A program made the position numbers and the translations under genes. Positions 1-10,158 of a DNA stretch of 64,000 nt are shown in pieces. The stretch is from Dipteris shenzhenensis (taxonomy: Eukaryota; Polypodiophyta; Polypodiopsida; Gleicheniales). The stretch lies in assembly GCA_047967505.1 (NCBI GenBank), contig CM106540.1; one strand, given 5' to 3'. Within the stretch, counting starts at the first letter, position 1. Each line of letters starts with the position of its first letter. The notes under the pieces were generated by a model that worked only from the letters and a program-made list of their open reading frames with translations, did no database searches and had not been told where the DNA came from.

Positions 1-972
1 TATTCAGAAGAGGATTCTGAGCATGAAGGGATATTGAAGAGGTACTGCAATGGTACTTCTGCATTTGAATATCCAGCATCTAGAGGAACCAGAACTTGAA
101 GATGGGATTTAAGTTCTAATTCAGAAGAGATCGTGTACTACTAAGAGAAGATTATTTACAGATTATGAAGATAAGATGCAAATGCAGAAGTAAAAGAGAA
201 AAGCGTACGCAAGAGAAAGAGACAAGAGAGGATCCAGAAGAGGACTTCTGCCCATCTAAGTAAGAGGGAGTCTCATGACAAGAGAAATCACTAATCCGTG
301 ATTAGTAGACATTAAAACATTATTATATATTATACGCCAATGGTGTAACATGTATTTGTATTTATGATGGACACCGATCGATTTGTTATGGTGGTGGATC
401 ATCTCAATAGATTGGACTAATTGAGCTGGAGCCATTGCTTCAGACGGCGTCGAATTTGAACATGTGACACTCATTTTATTAATAAAATGTACACACACGT
501 GTCTAGGTCCTAGGGGCAATAGGAAGGGAAGGGTGCATCAAGGTGCATTGAATGGTAGATGCATGGGTCATAGGCTAAGGGCAGGTGTAAATGGGAAGAT
601 GGAACTTGAGTGATCTCAAGGGACATTAATGAAAGGGTATCACCCTTTCATTGTGAATCTCACGTAGCATTCTCTATTCACCTTGCATTCATCCGCCATC
701 TCTCACACATCTTGCATGTAGGTCGAAAATAGAAACAAGTACTCTCACGAGGGCGCTTTTTCCCATTGGTGGGCCAATCGGCATTCAAATTCTACATGCA
801 TTGCACACATTTGCATTCTTGAGACGACTGGTTCTTCACAGGGTGACGGTCATGGCAGGCAAGACACCTTGCCTTGGAACTGCCCAACGGTGGGGCCTTA
901 TATAGGCCACCCTTGGGGGCTCACAGCAACCCAAAGAGCTGCCCTAAGTCAGCCTACAGGTCGGCCCAAAGT
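1..972. other. Intergenic or decayed repeat, no gene recognised
   Basis: No coding family is recognisable. The first 250 bases are purine-rich and look like the 3' internal end of an old LTR element. There is a perfect 8-bp stem GAAAGGGT/ACCCTTTC near 631-649, and a TATATAAGG-like motif on the minus strand near 896-905 in a GC-richer stretch that resembles 8990-9130. The one short minus-strand ORF here has no family signature. Confidence 0.4.
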
Positions 973-1228
973 ATAGGCTCAAGGAAGCGGAAGGAGGTAC
1001 AAATGTGGAGCAGAACGCTGAAAGCTGTCACATCAACTACTAACAAATGAAAGTACAAAGTACAAAATAAAGGGTAACCGTAGGACAATGTCCTAGTGGT
1101 ACCACTAGTACTAGGTGTCATAAAACACTAAAAATACTAGGTGACCTAAGTGCCAATAACTAAAGCTACATGGCACATACCAGGGCCCAGAGGGCATCAA
1201 TACGACCGGGAGATGATGGCCTACAAAC
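973..1228 (-). repeat. LTR-like direct repeat, distal copy of a gutted copia remnant
   Basis: This stretch is repeated at 1658-1828 in the same orientation, sharing the block beginning AGGCTCAAGGAAGCGGAAGG and the block GTGGTACCACTAGTACTAGG. The distal copy carries about 105 bases (near 1010-1105) that the proximal copy lacks. Read on the minus strand, the two copies flank an RNase H tail and a primer-binding-like site, so I infer they are the 3' and 5' LTRs of one deleted element. Confidence 0.5.
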
Positions 1229-1352
1229 CCCCCTTTATGGCATGGCTTGAAGTATTCTTAAAATGTTTCAGAATACCTGGTATTTTCTGGTCATGGTGGC
1301 ACATGTTCATCCCAAGGGATATAGCCACCTATGAATGTAAAAGGTAGCTAGA

Positions 1353-1511
1353 TCATGTAACAAAGGGAACTAAGTGTAAAGCCTGTCGAAAGACTTCAAA
1401 CTTTGGACGAGGGAGTGCCTTTGTAAACAGATCTGCTATGTTGTTCTCTGTGGGAAGGTAGGATAACTCTATGTCTCCTATTGACAACTGCTCTCGAACA
1501 TAATGATAGTG
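1353..1511 (-). pseudogene. Copia RNase H C-terminal remnant
   Basis: The minus-strand reading ends with the signature of the copia RNase H tail: HYHYVREQ, then YLPTENNIADLFTKALP, then FRQALHLV. In intact elements this is the last 60 or so residues of the polyprotein, which removes RNA from the cDNA hybrid. Nothing of gag, protease, integrase or reverse transcriptase is left between the LTR-like repeats, so this is a deletion derivative and not a functional gene. Confidence 0.75.
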
Positions 1512-1642
1512 TGGTACGGTTGATGCAGGTATGGATGACTGCTGTTGCAGATGGAGTACGTACAGATCCGTATGGCGCGAGCTTGAAGAGCAACAGGGGT
1601 CGACACAAAGTAAGGGGAGTAGGTGCCTAGAGCAATGAACAT

Positions 1643-1654
1643 GCTCTGATAGCA
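1643..1654 (-). other. Primer binding site-like motif (initiator Met type)
   Basis: The minus strand reads TGCTATCAGAGC, one mismatch from TGGTATCAGAGC, the usual plant copia site for the 3' end of initiator Met tRNA. It directly follows the end of the proximal LTR-like repeat, which fits a 5' LTR to PBS order on the minus strand. Confidence 0.55.
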
Positions 1655-1657
1655 CTG

Positions 1658-1828
1658 TAGGCTCAAGGAAGCGGAAGGAGGTACAAACATGGAGAGTGGT
1701 ACCACTAGTACTAGGTGTCATAGGACACTAAAAGTACTAGGTGACCTAAGTGCCAATAACTAAAGCTACATGGCACATACCAGGGCCCAAAGGGCATCAA
1801 TACGATCGGGAGATGATGGCCTACACAA
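1658..1828 (-). repeat. LTR-like direct repeat, proximal copy
   Basis: Partner of 973-1228. Over the shared blocks only a handful of differences are visible. It lies immediately upstream (minus strand) of the PBS-like motif, so it is probably the 5' LTR of the gutted element. Confidence 0.5.
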
Positions 1829-2027
1829 AGGGCCTTAAAAGTTAGTTTGGGGGGCTGTTTGGGTCGGACATTTCCCTCCTTGCTGGTCGGTCCATTTGGA
1901 GGGCCTTGTGCCCGATAAAAGGGAGGCCCCAAGGCTTCATAACACATCTTCTGGAGCAGCAAATAAGAACCAGCAAGGACTAGCAGGAGCAGCCTTGTCT
2001 GGGCCTACATCCAGGAGGAGAGAATAG

Positions 2028-2437
2028 TGTTGGAATGCTGCAGATTAAACGTGGAGAAGCTGGCCACCTAGGCTGAGGTTCCAGACAGCAAGGTAAGGTT
2101 CTGGATAGCAAGGTGGACGGATCCCTGGACGGAGAGTCTACATAAGCTCAGAGGGAGCATGCGGGCTCAGAGATCTAGAGGTGCCAGGCATAGTAGGAGA
2201 ACCTTTTTGGTATTGTATCTTGTCGAGTTTGTGGACAGATGGAAATATATAAGAGTGGTTTCTATGTTTGTCTTTGCGCATAGTCTATTTGCTAGTTTGC
2301 ACACACATGAATGGTTGTGAAGTACACACACTTGATGAAGCTTGATTCCATAGTGAAACACTTCGCATATAATTCCTGGGCTATCTATCAGTCTTCTGCT
2401 GTGGGATAGTCTCTGGTGGGATTTCATTTTTTAAACA
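2028..2437 (+). repeat. Plus-strand LTR X (TG...CA)
   Basis: A 410-bp segment starting TGTTGGAATG and ending TTAAACA, followed at once by a perfect primer binding site. It is preceded by a purine-rich run AGGAGGAGAGAATAG (2013-2027) that could be a polypurine tract. Its internal region is missing because the reversed and truncated copia A begins right after the primer site. No second copy of this LTR is seen in the window. Confidence 0.55.
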
Positions 2438-2450
2438 TGGTATCAGAGCC
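2438..2450 (+). other. Primer binding site TGGTATCAGAGCC
   Basis: Exact match to the plant initiator Met tRNA primer site, directly after the CA end of LTR X. It marks the direction of an element whose body has been lost. Confidence 0.75.
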
Positions 2451-5400
2451 CTAAACATGCAGCCATTGCTGCACCCCTGTACTCAGCCTCTGTGCTCGAC
2501 AAGGCAACTGTACTCTGTTTCTTGCTGCTCCAAGTGACTGCAGCACTCCCAAAAGAGAACACATATCCACTGGTAGATCGTCTATCAGAAATACTACCAG
2601 CCCAATCAGCATCAGTGTATCCATGCAACTATATCTGAACCCCAGCCTCATAAAATAGTCCACACTGCAATGTGGACTTCACGTACCTGAGTATGCGTCT
2701 AGCCACATCCAAATGCGGTTTCCTTGGAGCCTGCATAAACTGACTTACCAATCCAATAGCATAGCTTAGATCTGGCATGGTAATGGTCATATAAATCAAA
2801 CTTCCTACTATGCGCCTGTACATAGTAGGGTCTTCCAAAAGCTCACCTGCATCTGTGCTCAGCTTCACATTCTGCTCCAAAGGAACTGAAATACGCTTAC
2901 AGCCTGTCATCCCATATTTGGACAGCATGTCCAATCCATACTGCCTCTGCAAGAGCTGTATCCCACTTGGTGATCTAATCACCTCAATGCCCAAGAAATA
3001 ACGCAGCTCTCCCAAATCCTTCATCTCAAACTTCTGCCTCAATAGCATTTTCACATGAAGGATATCTTCATCACTATCACCTATGATGATCAAATCATCA
3101 ACATAAATGACAAGCAGCATAATCCCTTTCTCTGTTTTTCTCACATAGAGTGAGAAATCTGCCTTGGAAATCTGAAAGCCAATAGTGACAAAATGCTATC
3201 CTATCTTGTCAGACCATGCTCTAGGTGCTTGCTTCAAGCCATACAAGGCTTTCTTTAACCTGCAAACAAACTCAGGATGAATAGCATGAACATAACCTGC
3301 TGGCTGCTCCATAAAGACCTCTTCTTGCAAATCACCATGCAAGAAGGCATTCTTTACATCCATCTGATGTAAAGACCATCCCTTTGATGCAGCCACTTCA
3401 TAATCAATGCCATATGTCTGTGCATACCCCTTGACAACTAATCTTGCCTTGTATCTATTCACAGAACCATCTGCATTGTGCTTGATCTTATAAACCCACT
3501 TACAGCCAATTGCATTCTTGTCTCTAGGCAAAGGCACCAATTCCCATGTAGCATTTGCATCCAAGGCATCCATTTCTTCATCCATGGCTTTCTCCCATTT
3601 TTTATTTCCCATGGCTTGCTCAAAAGAAGTGGGTTCTGGTTCCTGTATCACTTTGACCATATAGGCATAGTGAATGGCTGTAAATCCATCATATTTGAGC
3701 CTATCCACAGGATACCTAACCTTGGTAGACCTGCGCAAAATAGGCTCACTTCCAGGTGCTCTCAAAACATCCCTGGTCTTCCTTACTCCAGGTGTAACAA
3801 CAGAAGGAATACCCAACTCATCATCAATGCTCTGTTCTGAGCCACTGGATTCACTATCCACACAAGGCTGACCTGCATTCACATCAAACATGGGCTGATC
3901 TACCTTCTCTTTTCCTTTTCGTGATACCTACATACCACTCTCTGCATTGCTTTGAGGAGATTCTCCTAATCTCGATCTGCCTGTCCATGGTGAAGTATGT
4001 GAACCACTGCTAGACGACACTGCAGGTCCACTGATATTTTGTGATTGCTGCTGTGAATTCTGTGCAGCATTACCATTTTGTGCATCTACATCAATCATCA
4101 CATTTACTGGTTTATACCAGCTGCTCATCTCATCAAAAACAACATCTCTGCTCACTGTGAACTTACATGTAGAAGGGTTATAGCATCTATACCCTTTTTG
4201 CTGCAAAGAATAACCAATAAAGACGCACTTCTCAGCTTTTGGATCCAACTTGGACCTCAACTCATCTGGCACATGGACATAGGCAATGCAACCAAAAATT
4301 TTCAAATGAGAAATATCTGGTTTCCTACCAGTATACATGTCCTCTGGCGTCATGCCATGTATTGCTGCAGTGGGAGTCCTGTTCATTATATAAACTGCTG
4401 TAGCAACTGCTTCAGCCCAATAATAATCTGGTAGATCTTTTTCATTTAGCATAGCCCGAGATACCTCTCCAATATGCCTGTTTTTCCTTTCTGCAATTCC
4501 ATTTTGCTGTGGGGTATGACCATGAATATTGCTGCTTTATGCCATGCTCCTGCAGGAACCTTGCAAACTCATTTGAGAGGTACTCTCCCCCTCCATGTGA
4601 CCTTAGGCATTTTATTTGCAGGCCTGTTTCTTTTTCAACCATAGCTTTAAAAGCTTTGAAGTGCCCAAACACTTCACTTTTCTTTTTCATAAAATACACC
4701 CAAAGTTTTCTGCTGAAGTCATCAATAAATGTGACAAAATAGTGACAGCCTCCAATAGATGCAGCTTTAGTAGTCCACACATCAGAGTGGATTAATTCCA
4801 ATGGCCTTTTACTCTCTTGAACATGCTTAGGAAATGGTTTCCTTGCCTGTTTTCCAAATTGACAGGCTTCACACACCTTATGCATTTCTGCAACCTTGAA
4901 TTTAGGCAATCCTGCAACAATATTTTGGGCCTGCATTGATTTAAGTCGCTGTACATTAACATGACCAATGCGTTTATGCCAAATATCAATATCTGCAACT
5001 ACACCGGTCCCATGTGCAAACATTGCTGCACTCAATTCAGGCATGTCCGCATCCAGCGTAAACATCCTGCCCTTCTTCTTTCCTTTTGCTATCAAGCGAC
5101 CATTATTTTTCATATCCTCAACAAAGCATCCATGAGGATTAAATCTGACTTGCAAGCCTTGCTCAACCATCTGACCAACAGAAACCAGGTTCTTGGTGAT
5201 GTTCGGGACATGAAATACATCAGACAAGTATTTCTTTTTCCCATCCTGCATAGACAAAGGAATTTTGCCAATCTGCACAATAGGATGTGCAGTATCATCA
5301 CCAGTCTCCACAAATCCTGGTTTTTCCATTTTCCTTGCATCTTGCATCCGTTCTGCATGACCTGTCATGTGGTTTGACGCACCTGACTCAACATACCACA

Positions 5401-6403
5401 CATCATTTTGTTCTTCTGCACTTGTCACAGAATTGGTCATATGCTGCACCACAAACAGATGCTCATTTCTGTCATTGCCCTGCCTACTAGAAGATGCATA
5501 ATTGCCTTGCTGCAATTTTCCATTCATAATGTCATTCTGCTTTTTATAGCAGTCCTTAGCCATATGACCCATTTTGCCACAATAGTAGCATTCAACATTG
5601 CTGTTTGCATTTTGGCATCTCTGCCATCCACCACGGCCTCTTTGGCTCCCCCTGCCTCTAGAGTTACCATGTCCTCCTGCATAGGATTGGTTTTCTTGCG
5701 TTTGTTGCATATTCTGATTTCTACCACGGCCTGCAAATCGGCCTCCTCTACCTCTGCTAGCATTTGAGTAGAAGACAGTTTCTTTTGAAGTTCTTGCTGA
5801 AGAAGATGCACCACCATTTCTCTGCTCTTCAGAAATTAGAAGAGCAATCAACTCCTCAAAATCAGGAAATTTTTCACGGACGGCAATGGATGTCCGGAAC
5901 TGTGCATAATCCTTTCCTAGGCCATTCAAGGTCACAGAAACTAAATCGTCATCATCCACTGGCGACCCAATGGAAGCAAGTGCATCCACAATTTTCTTCA
6001 CCTTCATGTGGTAGTCATTGATCCTCATATTTTCTCTCTGCACATTGTGCAACTCTTGCTTGAGCTGCATTTTCCTGGCTTGCGTATTTGTGCTGTACAT
6101 TTTTGCTAAAGTATCCCATGCCTCCTTTGGCGTACTTGCATCCTGAATATGCACAATCATGGAGTCCGAAATACTGATAGACAGCTAGTACATAACTTTC
6201 CTGGCTCTCTTATGCCATCCTTTAAATGCCTGCATTTCCTGTTGATTGGGAACATTAGGAAGAATAGGTTCTTCTTCATTTCCTGTAATGAACTCCCAAT
6301 AGCCTTTTCCCATAAGGAAATTCGTCATTCTAAACTTCCATGCCTGGAAGTTGTTCTTGTCAAGCTTTTCAGTGACAATCTGTGAAAGAGAATCAGATGC
6401 CAT
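2451..6403 (-). pseudogene. Copia A gag-pol polyprotein, broken
   Basis: Gag starts at the codon ending at 6403 (MASDSLSQIV) and runs through the CX2CX4HX4C zinc knuckle (about 5555-5600), protease, integrase, reverse transcriptase (YVDD near 3094-3105) and the first part of RNase H. It is dead in several ways: stops near 6185, 3937, 3196 and 2629, each a TAG where the relative has CAG or TGG; a frameshift near 4520; an in-frame loss of 17 residues in reverse transcriptase near 3397; protease catalytic DSGA changed to ESGA (about 5370-5390); and integrase catalytic Asp changed to His (RSHGGGEY, near 4598). Confidence 0.9.
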
Positions 6404-6934
6404 TACAGAACACTGCAAAATATTCTGTCACTGCAAAAAACACAGCTTTTGCCTCACACGGGCAGATCTGCAAAACTGACAAAAGTGGTATTTCACCACA
6501 CAGTCACTTCCTAGTGATGATTTTGCATCAACAGGCAACAAGCATGAATCTGCAACTCCCAATGTCTCTGCGCACAGGCATACGATGCAATTTCTGCAGC
6601 AACTTTTCACCGACCTGCAGAACAGTGGTCGCACAGCAAAAACAGGGCCTTTTTCTGAGTGCCTGCGGAGAACTTCCACCTCCAAAACGGGCCCCGAAAT
6701 GACCTCGAATCAGAAAAATAAAGTCACCAAGGGCTTTGCCCTTGTCCCATAGCATATAATGCCCTCTCGCCACACCGCGAAGGGTGTCTCAATCTGAGAC
6801 AGTGCACTCTTGCACTTCTGGCTGTGCTACCTACAGAGATGTTCTCCCAAACTCATAAAAGGAAAGCAACACTGGTCCTCTTACCTGGACACTGCGAACT
6901 TGGTTTGCTTTCTTGAGCTCCTTACCACGAACAA
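6404..6934 (-). other. Copia A leader between primer site and gag
   Basis: Untranslated leader, collinear with 35114-35643 of copia B and 46081-46617 of copia D. It holds no domain of its own; short ORFs in it are chance. Confidence 0.7.
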
Positions 6935-6947
6935 GGCTCTGATACCA
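6935..6947 (-). other. Primer binding site of copia A
   Basis: The minus strand reads TGGTATCAGAGCC directly after the LTR end, matching initiator Met tRNA. Confidence 0.85.
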
Positions 6948-7303
6948 TGTGAAGATAGTGGGAGAGAGGGAAGGAGTCTCACTTGTGGCTTTCTCACATG
7001 CACAATGGGGGAATACACACAAAGGTGGAGGCTGAAAACAGTTTTCCTCTTCTTAGTTGTGAAAGCCAAAAGAACTCTTGTACAAAGAAATAGAAGAACA
7101 CTATATGTGGGTCTCAAAACCAAACTCAACTAACTAAGGTGGCATACTAACTGAGCCACAAACTAGAATAGATAAGGATAGCTGTCATCCACCAGCTATT
7201 ATTCATGGGCGGTGTACCAACCGCATCTCCAGCTAACAAGTCGGTGACATAAATCCACAACAGTCACCCTGGCATATCACGAGTGGAGCTCGATATCTCA
7301 ACA
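6948..7303 (-). repeat. 5' LTR of copia A (356 bp)
   Basis: On the minus strand it begins TGTTGAGATATCGAGCTCC and ends ATCTTCACA. The same LTR is present at 28605-28960, 29874-30232, 34753-35100, 39969-40320 and 45714-46068. Confidence 0.9.
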
Positions 7304-7959
7304 TTAGATACACTCCCTTGGTCCGGTACTCATACACTAAGTCATCTGGTACATCAATCCAACTATTGGTATTGGTACATCACTCCAACAGAAGGAATGA
7401 AAACAATAATCCAACTGATAGTGCCCTTGGTGCAAGGTCTACTTCCCTGCATGGGCACCTGTATCTCAGAGTTATACAAACCCCTCTCATGTCCAAACTG
7501 GTACACTGATACTAAATCAATGAACCTTCGTGCTCCAATGAAAATGGGCATACAACAACTCACAAGGATCTTTTCAACTGTGTCTAGATTCTTGCACTCG
7601 CAATGTGCTGACCCATCCGGGTCTCCAGCAACTCATCAGACAATAGCTACAACAGAAGACTAGGAGACCCCCTTTGGATTTTCCAGGTCATAACGTTCAA
7701 ACAAAATACATACTGGTAACATACTGTTACCTGAGTCAATGGGAACAACTCCTTGTGGCTCAAGGTCTTGCCTCGATTAGAGACTCCATCGCCATTGCAC
7801 CTGTTTGGTAGGTATCGCTGCCACAAACAAGCAAGCAATCCTCGGTCTGGATCTAGAAAACCTATTGGTAGCACATCTTGCTGCGTGCTACTAGAAGGCT
7901 GGAGTAAACGTCGTAGTGGCGGGAACATCGTCTTGCTAGTTATACTGGTCTCCGCATTG
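7304..7959. other. No supported gene; probable decayed copia pol, minus strand
   Basis: This lies on the pol side of the minus-strand gag fragment at 7960-8600, so it is probably its decayed continuation, but I see no protease, integrase or reverse transcriptase motif that holds up. The ORFs here are short and lie in several frames. Confidence 0.35.
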
Positions 7960-8600
7960 TTCCTTTGAGGACACTGACGCCAATAATGAACTTTTTGGCC
8001 ATAGCAATTACATGTACATTACACCTTGAGTGCTTCACGTTCCTCAGTGTCAACTGCTTCCGTCCTTGCTGAGCAAAGCCTGAGGTTGAATCTCATAGGT
8101 ACGATCTACAAATCTCTCCTCCTGGTTAAGCACCATCGGGAATAGTTTCTCTCAGGTCAATGCATTCATCCTTCCACTGGTTATCAAGGATGAATAGAAG
8201 GCACCATATTGAGAGGATAGTTGGGATAGTAGAGTTACATGTGCTCAGAAGATATCTGCTTCCCTGCCTAGAGCATCTCTTGCTGAAGTTCTTGTAACTT
8301 GTTGATGTGTTCCCGCATCGATGAAGATTTTTTGGGATCCAACAATCTCATCTAGACTTCTAGGGAAACACTCTTCATGGGAGAGGTTCGATTATACAAG
8401 GACGCCAAGTGCTTTTAGATACTCTTGGCCACCATCATGTGCCTTCATGTGATTAATCAGATGAGGAGTATGGTTTCGAAAGATAAACGGCCTTACCCTT
8501 GCATTGACACGGCCCCAGAGCTGAGATATGGTCTTGGCCTCCTTCATTGTACAAATCTTATGAATTCAATCTAAGCATCAACTTTCTTTGCCCAAAAAAA
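7960..8600 (-). pseudogene. Copia gag fragment with degenerate zinc knuckle
   Basis: The minus strand gives a typical copia gag pattern across several frames: SLYNRTSPMKSVSLEV, then SSSMREHINKLQELQQEM, and near 7965-8010 a broken zinc knuckle CYGQKVHYWRQC. Gag coats the RNA and forms the particle. It is a different family from copia A-D and is riddled with stops and frameshifts. Copia A lies immediately downstream, so it may have inserted into this element. Confidence 0.65.
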
Positions 8601-8846
8601 TAAAAAGAAACGCTACACAATGCCACACTGAGGAAATAGAATACCTAATGGGTTGTATAAGGAGCTCCATACCATTGTAGGGATTTACTAGGAGCTCTAA
8701 ACCACTGCAATTGGAATAAAAAACACCACTGAAACATGTTGGAATTATTGGTTACATCCCCAAGGGGGGACGTATGTTTATCTAAGGATTGAGAGGAGTG
8801 CTTTATGACAACGGTATGCATATACTTGGCTGATTGGCCTGGACAT

Positions 8847-8850
<4 letters not shown>

Positions 8851-8887
<37 letters not shown>
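8851..8887 (+). repeat. (GA)n microsatellite
   Basis: About 18 uninterrupted GA units. Confidence 0.95.
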
Positions 8888-8891
<4 letters not shown>

Positions 8892-9591
8892 CAAGTGATC
8901 TCAGGCCAAAACCCCACTAGCTGCTAGGGGAAAACCTCTACTATAGAAGCTCAACACTGCTCCACAAGAGATGCAAAATACCAATGAGAGGGGCGGCCTA
9001 TATATAGCCCCAAACCCCCCCCCCCAAGTCGCCCCCCCAAGTCGGGGTCTTTAGACTAGGGAGCCGACCAGCCTGCATGTGGGCCAACCCAGCAGGCCAT
9101 CTGACTGACCCCACACCCTACATAAAAGGGGCTACCTGACTGCCCTTAAATAGGCTGATGAGGGGGCCGACTTCCTGGCCTAAAGGCCAATTGCCACAGG
9201 GCCCTAAAGGGACTGCTCCAGCCACTAAGTGAGGCTGCAGGGGGCTCATGCAAGGCCTGCCCTCCTGCCTATGCCTCCGACCAGCAGAAGATGGCCATGC
9301 AAGCCCTCCACCTCTCCTGCCTCACAATGGGGCTGCTAAGTGGACCCCGAAGGACCTCCAAGTGGGGCCCTCTCTACTCTATCCACGAGGGGCGGGCATA
9401 CTCACAACAAGGCCCTCTCTCTGCCTAACCTAACCTCATGAGGGCAGGCACACCCACAAGCAAAGGCCTCTCTATCTAGAGTGCCATAAGGAGATGTTGA
9501 CCTCCAACAAAGGAAAGTAACCAAGTGAGAGGCTCAGGTTCAGACAAGTGTATGAAACACTAAAACCCTTTTTCTATTTCAGTTCATTATC
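8888..9591. other. No gene; GC-rich LTR-like leader sequence
   Basis: GC-rich stretch with TATA-like motifs (CCTATATATAGCC near 8998) and C-runs near 9017-9046, resembling 890-970. It ends just before a copia gag start at 9592, so it may be the old LTR and leader of that element, but I find no partner LTR. Confidence 0.35.
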
Positions 9592-9750
9592 ATGGCCAAT
9601 AGATATCAGATCCCAAAGTTTGGTGAGATAGGCAAGCTCAACGGGACCAACTATCTGTTGTGGAAAATGAAGCTTTAGACCCACTTGGTGTTGAGAAGGT
9701 GGTGCTGGATTGCGACGGGGATGGAGCTGATACGCGGGCCACCGTAACCT
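9592..9750 (+). pseudogene. Copia gag N-terminal fragment
   Basis: From the ATG at 9592 the reading gives a typical copia gag opening (FGEIGKLNGTNYLLWKMKL) and then a TAG stop. The KLNGTNYLLWK pattern is the conserved start of many plant copia gag proteins. Homology fades after about 50 codons. Confidence 0.7.
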
Positions 9751-9903
9751 CTCTAGCCACATCAACCTTGATGGCGGTGACAACGCCAGTGGATGCTATC
9801 AGATGGTGGCTGTGACTAAGAGGGGGACAACAACACAGAACCACAGTTGGAGCTTGACTGTCTAGGTAATATGGATTTGTTCTTGGGATATGATGTCTAG
9901 GGT

Positions 9904-10158
9904 ATGGTGTTTGGTCGCAAACCTAACCAGATGGAGGACGGGTCGAAATGGACCCTGAGAGCTTGGTGCCTAGAGGACTCTAGGTTGTTCACCTATCATG
10001 AGGGGGATGGATGGAGGATACTGGTACTTGAAAAGCTCGAGTTCAAAGGCGGGTTCGTGACTAAGGTGGTGGTGCCATTAGGTGTTGCTAAAGTGGACCA
10101 GGTCCTCAAAGGTGGTTCTGATTTGATTATGGACATTAGTACTTCTTCCATTCTCTAG
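9904..10158 (+). CDS. Short unrecognised ORF leading into the tandem array
   Basis: 84 codons, no family recognised. Its last 15 or so codons lie in the first unit of the 10108-13572 array, so it is probably chance or the remnant of an element whose tail seeded the array. No homologous protein occurs elsewhere in the window. Confidence 0.15.
   Translation: MVFGRKPNQMEDGSKWTLRAWCLEDSRLFTYHEGDGWRILVLEKLEFKGGFVTKVVVPLGVAKVDQVLKGGSDLIMDISTSSIL

Larger units (their letters stand above)
2451..7303 (-). mobile_element. Copia A: Ty1/copia retrotransposon lacking its 3' end
   Basis: On the minus strand the order is 5' LTR (6948-7303), primer site (6935-6947), leader, gag, protease, integrase, reverse transcriptase and the start of RNase H, where it stops near 2454. 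The RNase H tail, polypurine tract and 3' LTR are missing, so no target duplication can be tested; the 5' flank begins TTAGA. It is the same family as copia B and nearly collinear with it. The truncation meets the primer site of LTR X at a short shared sequence, which suggests recombination or end joining. Confidence 0.9.
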
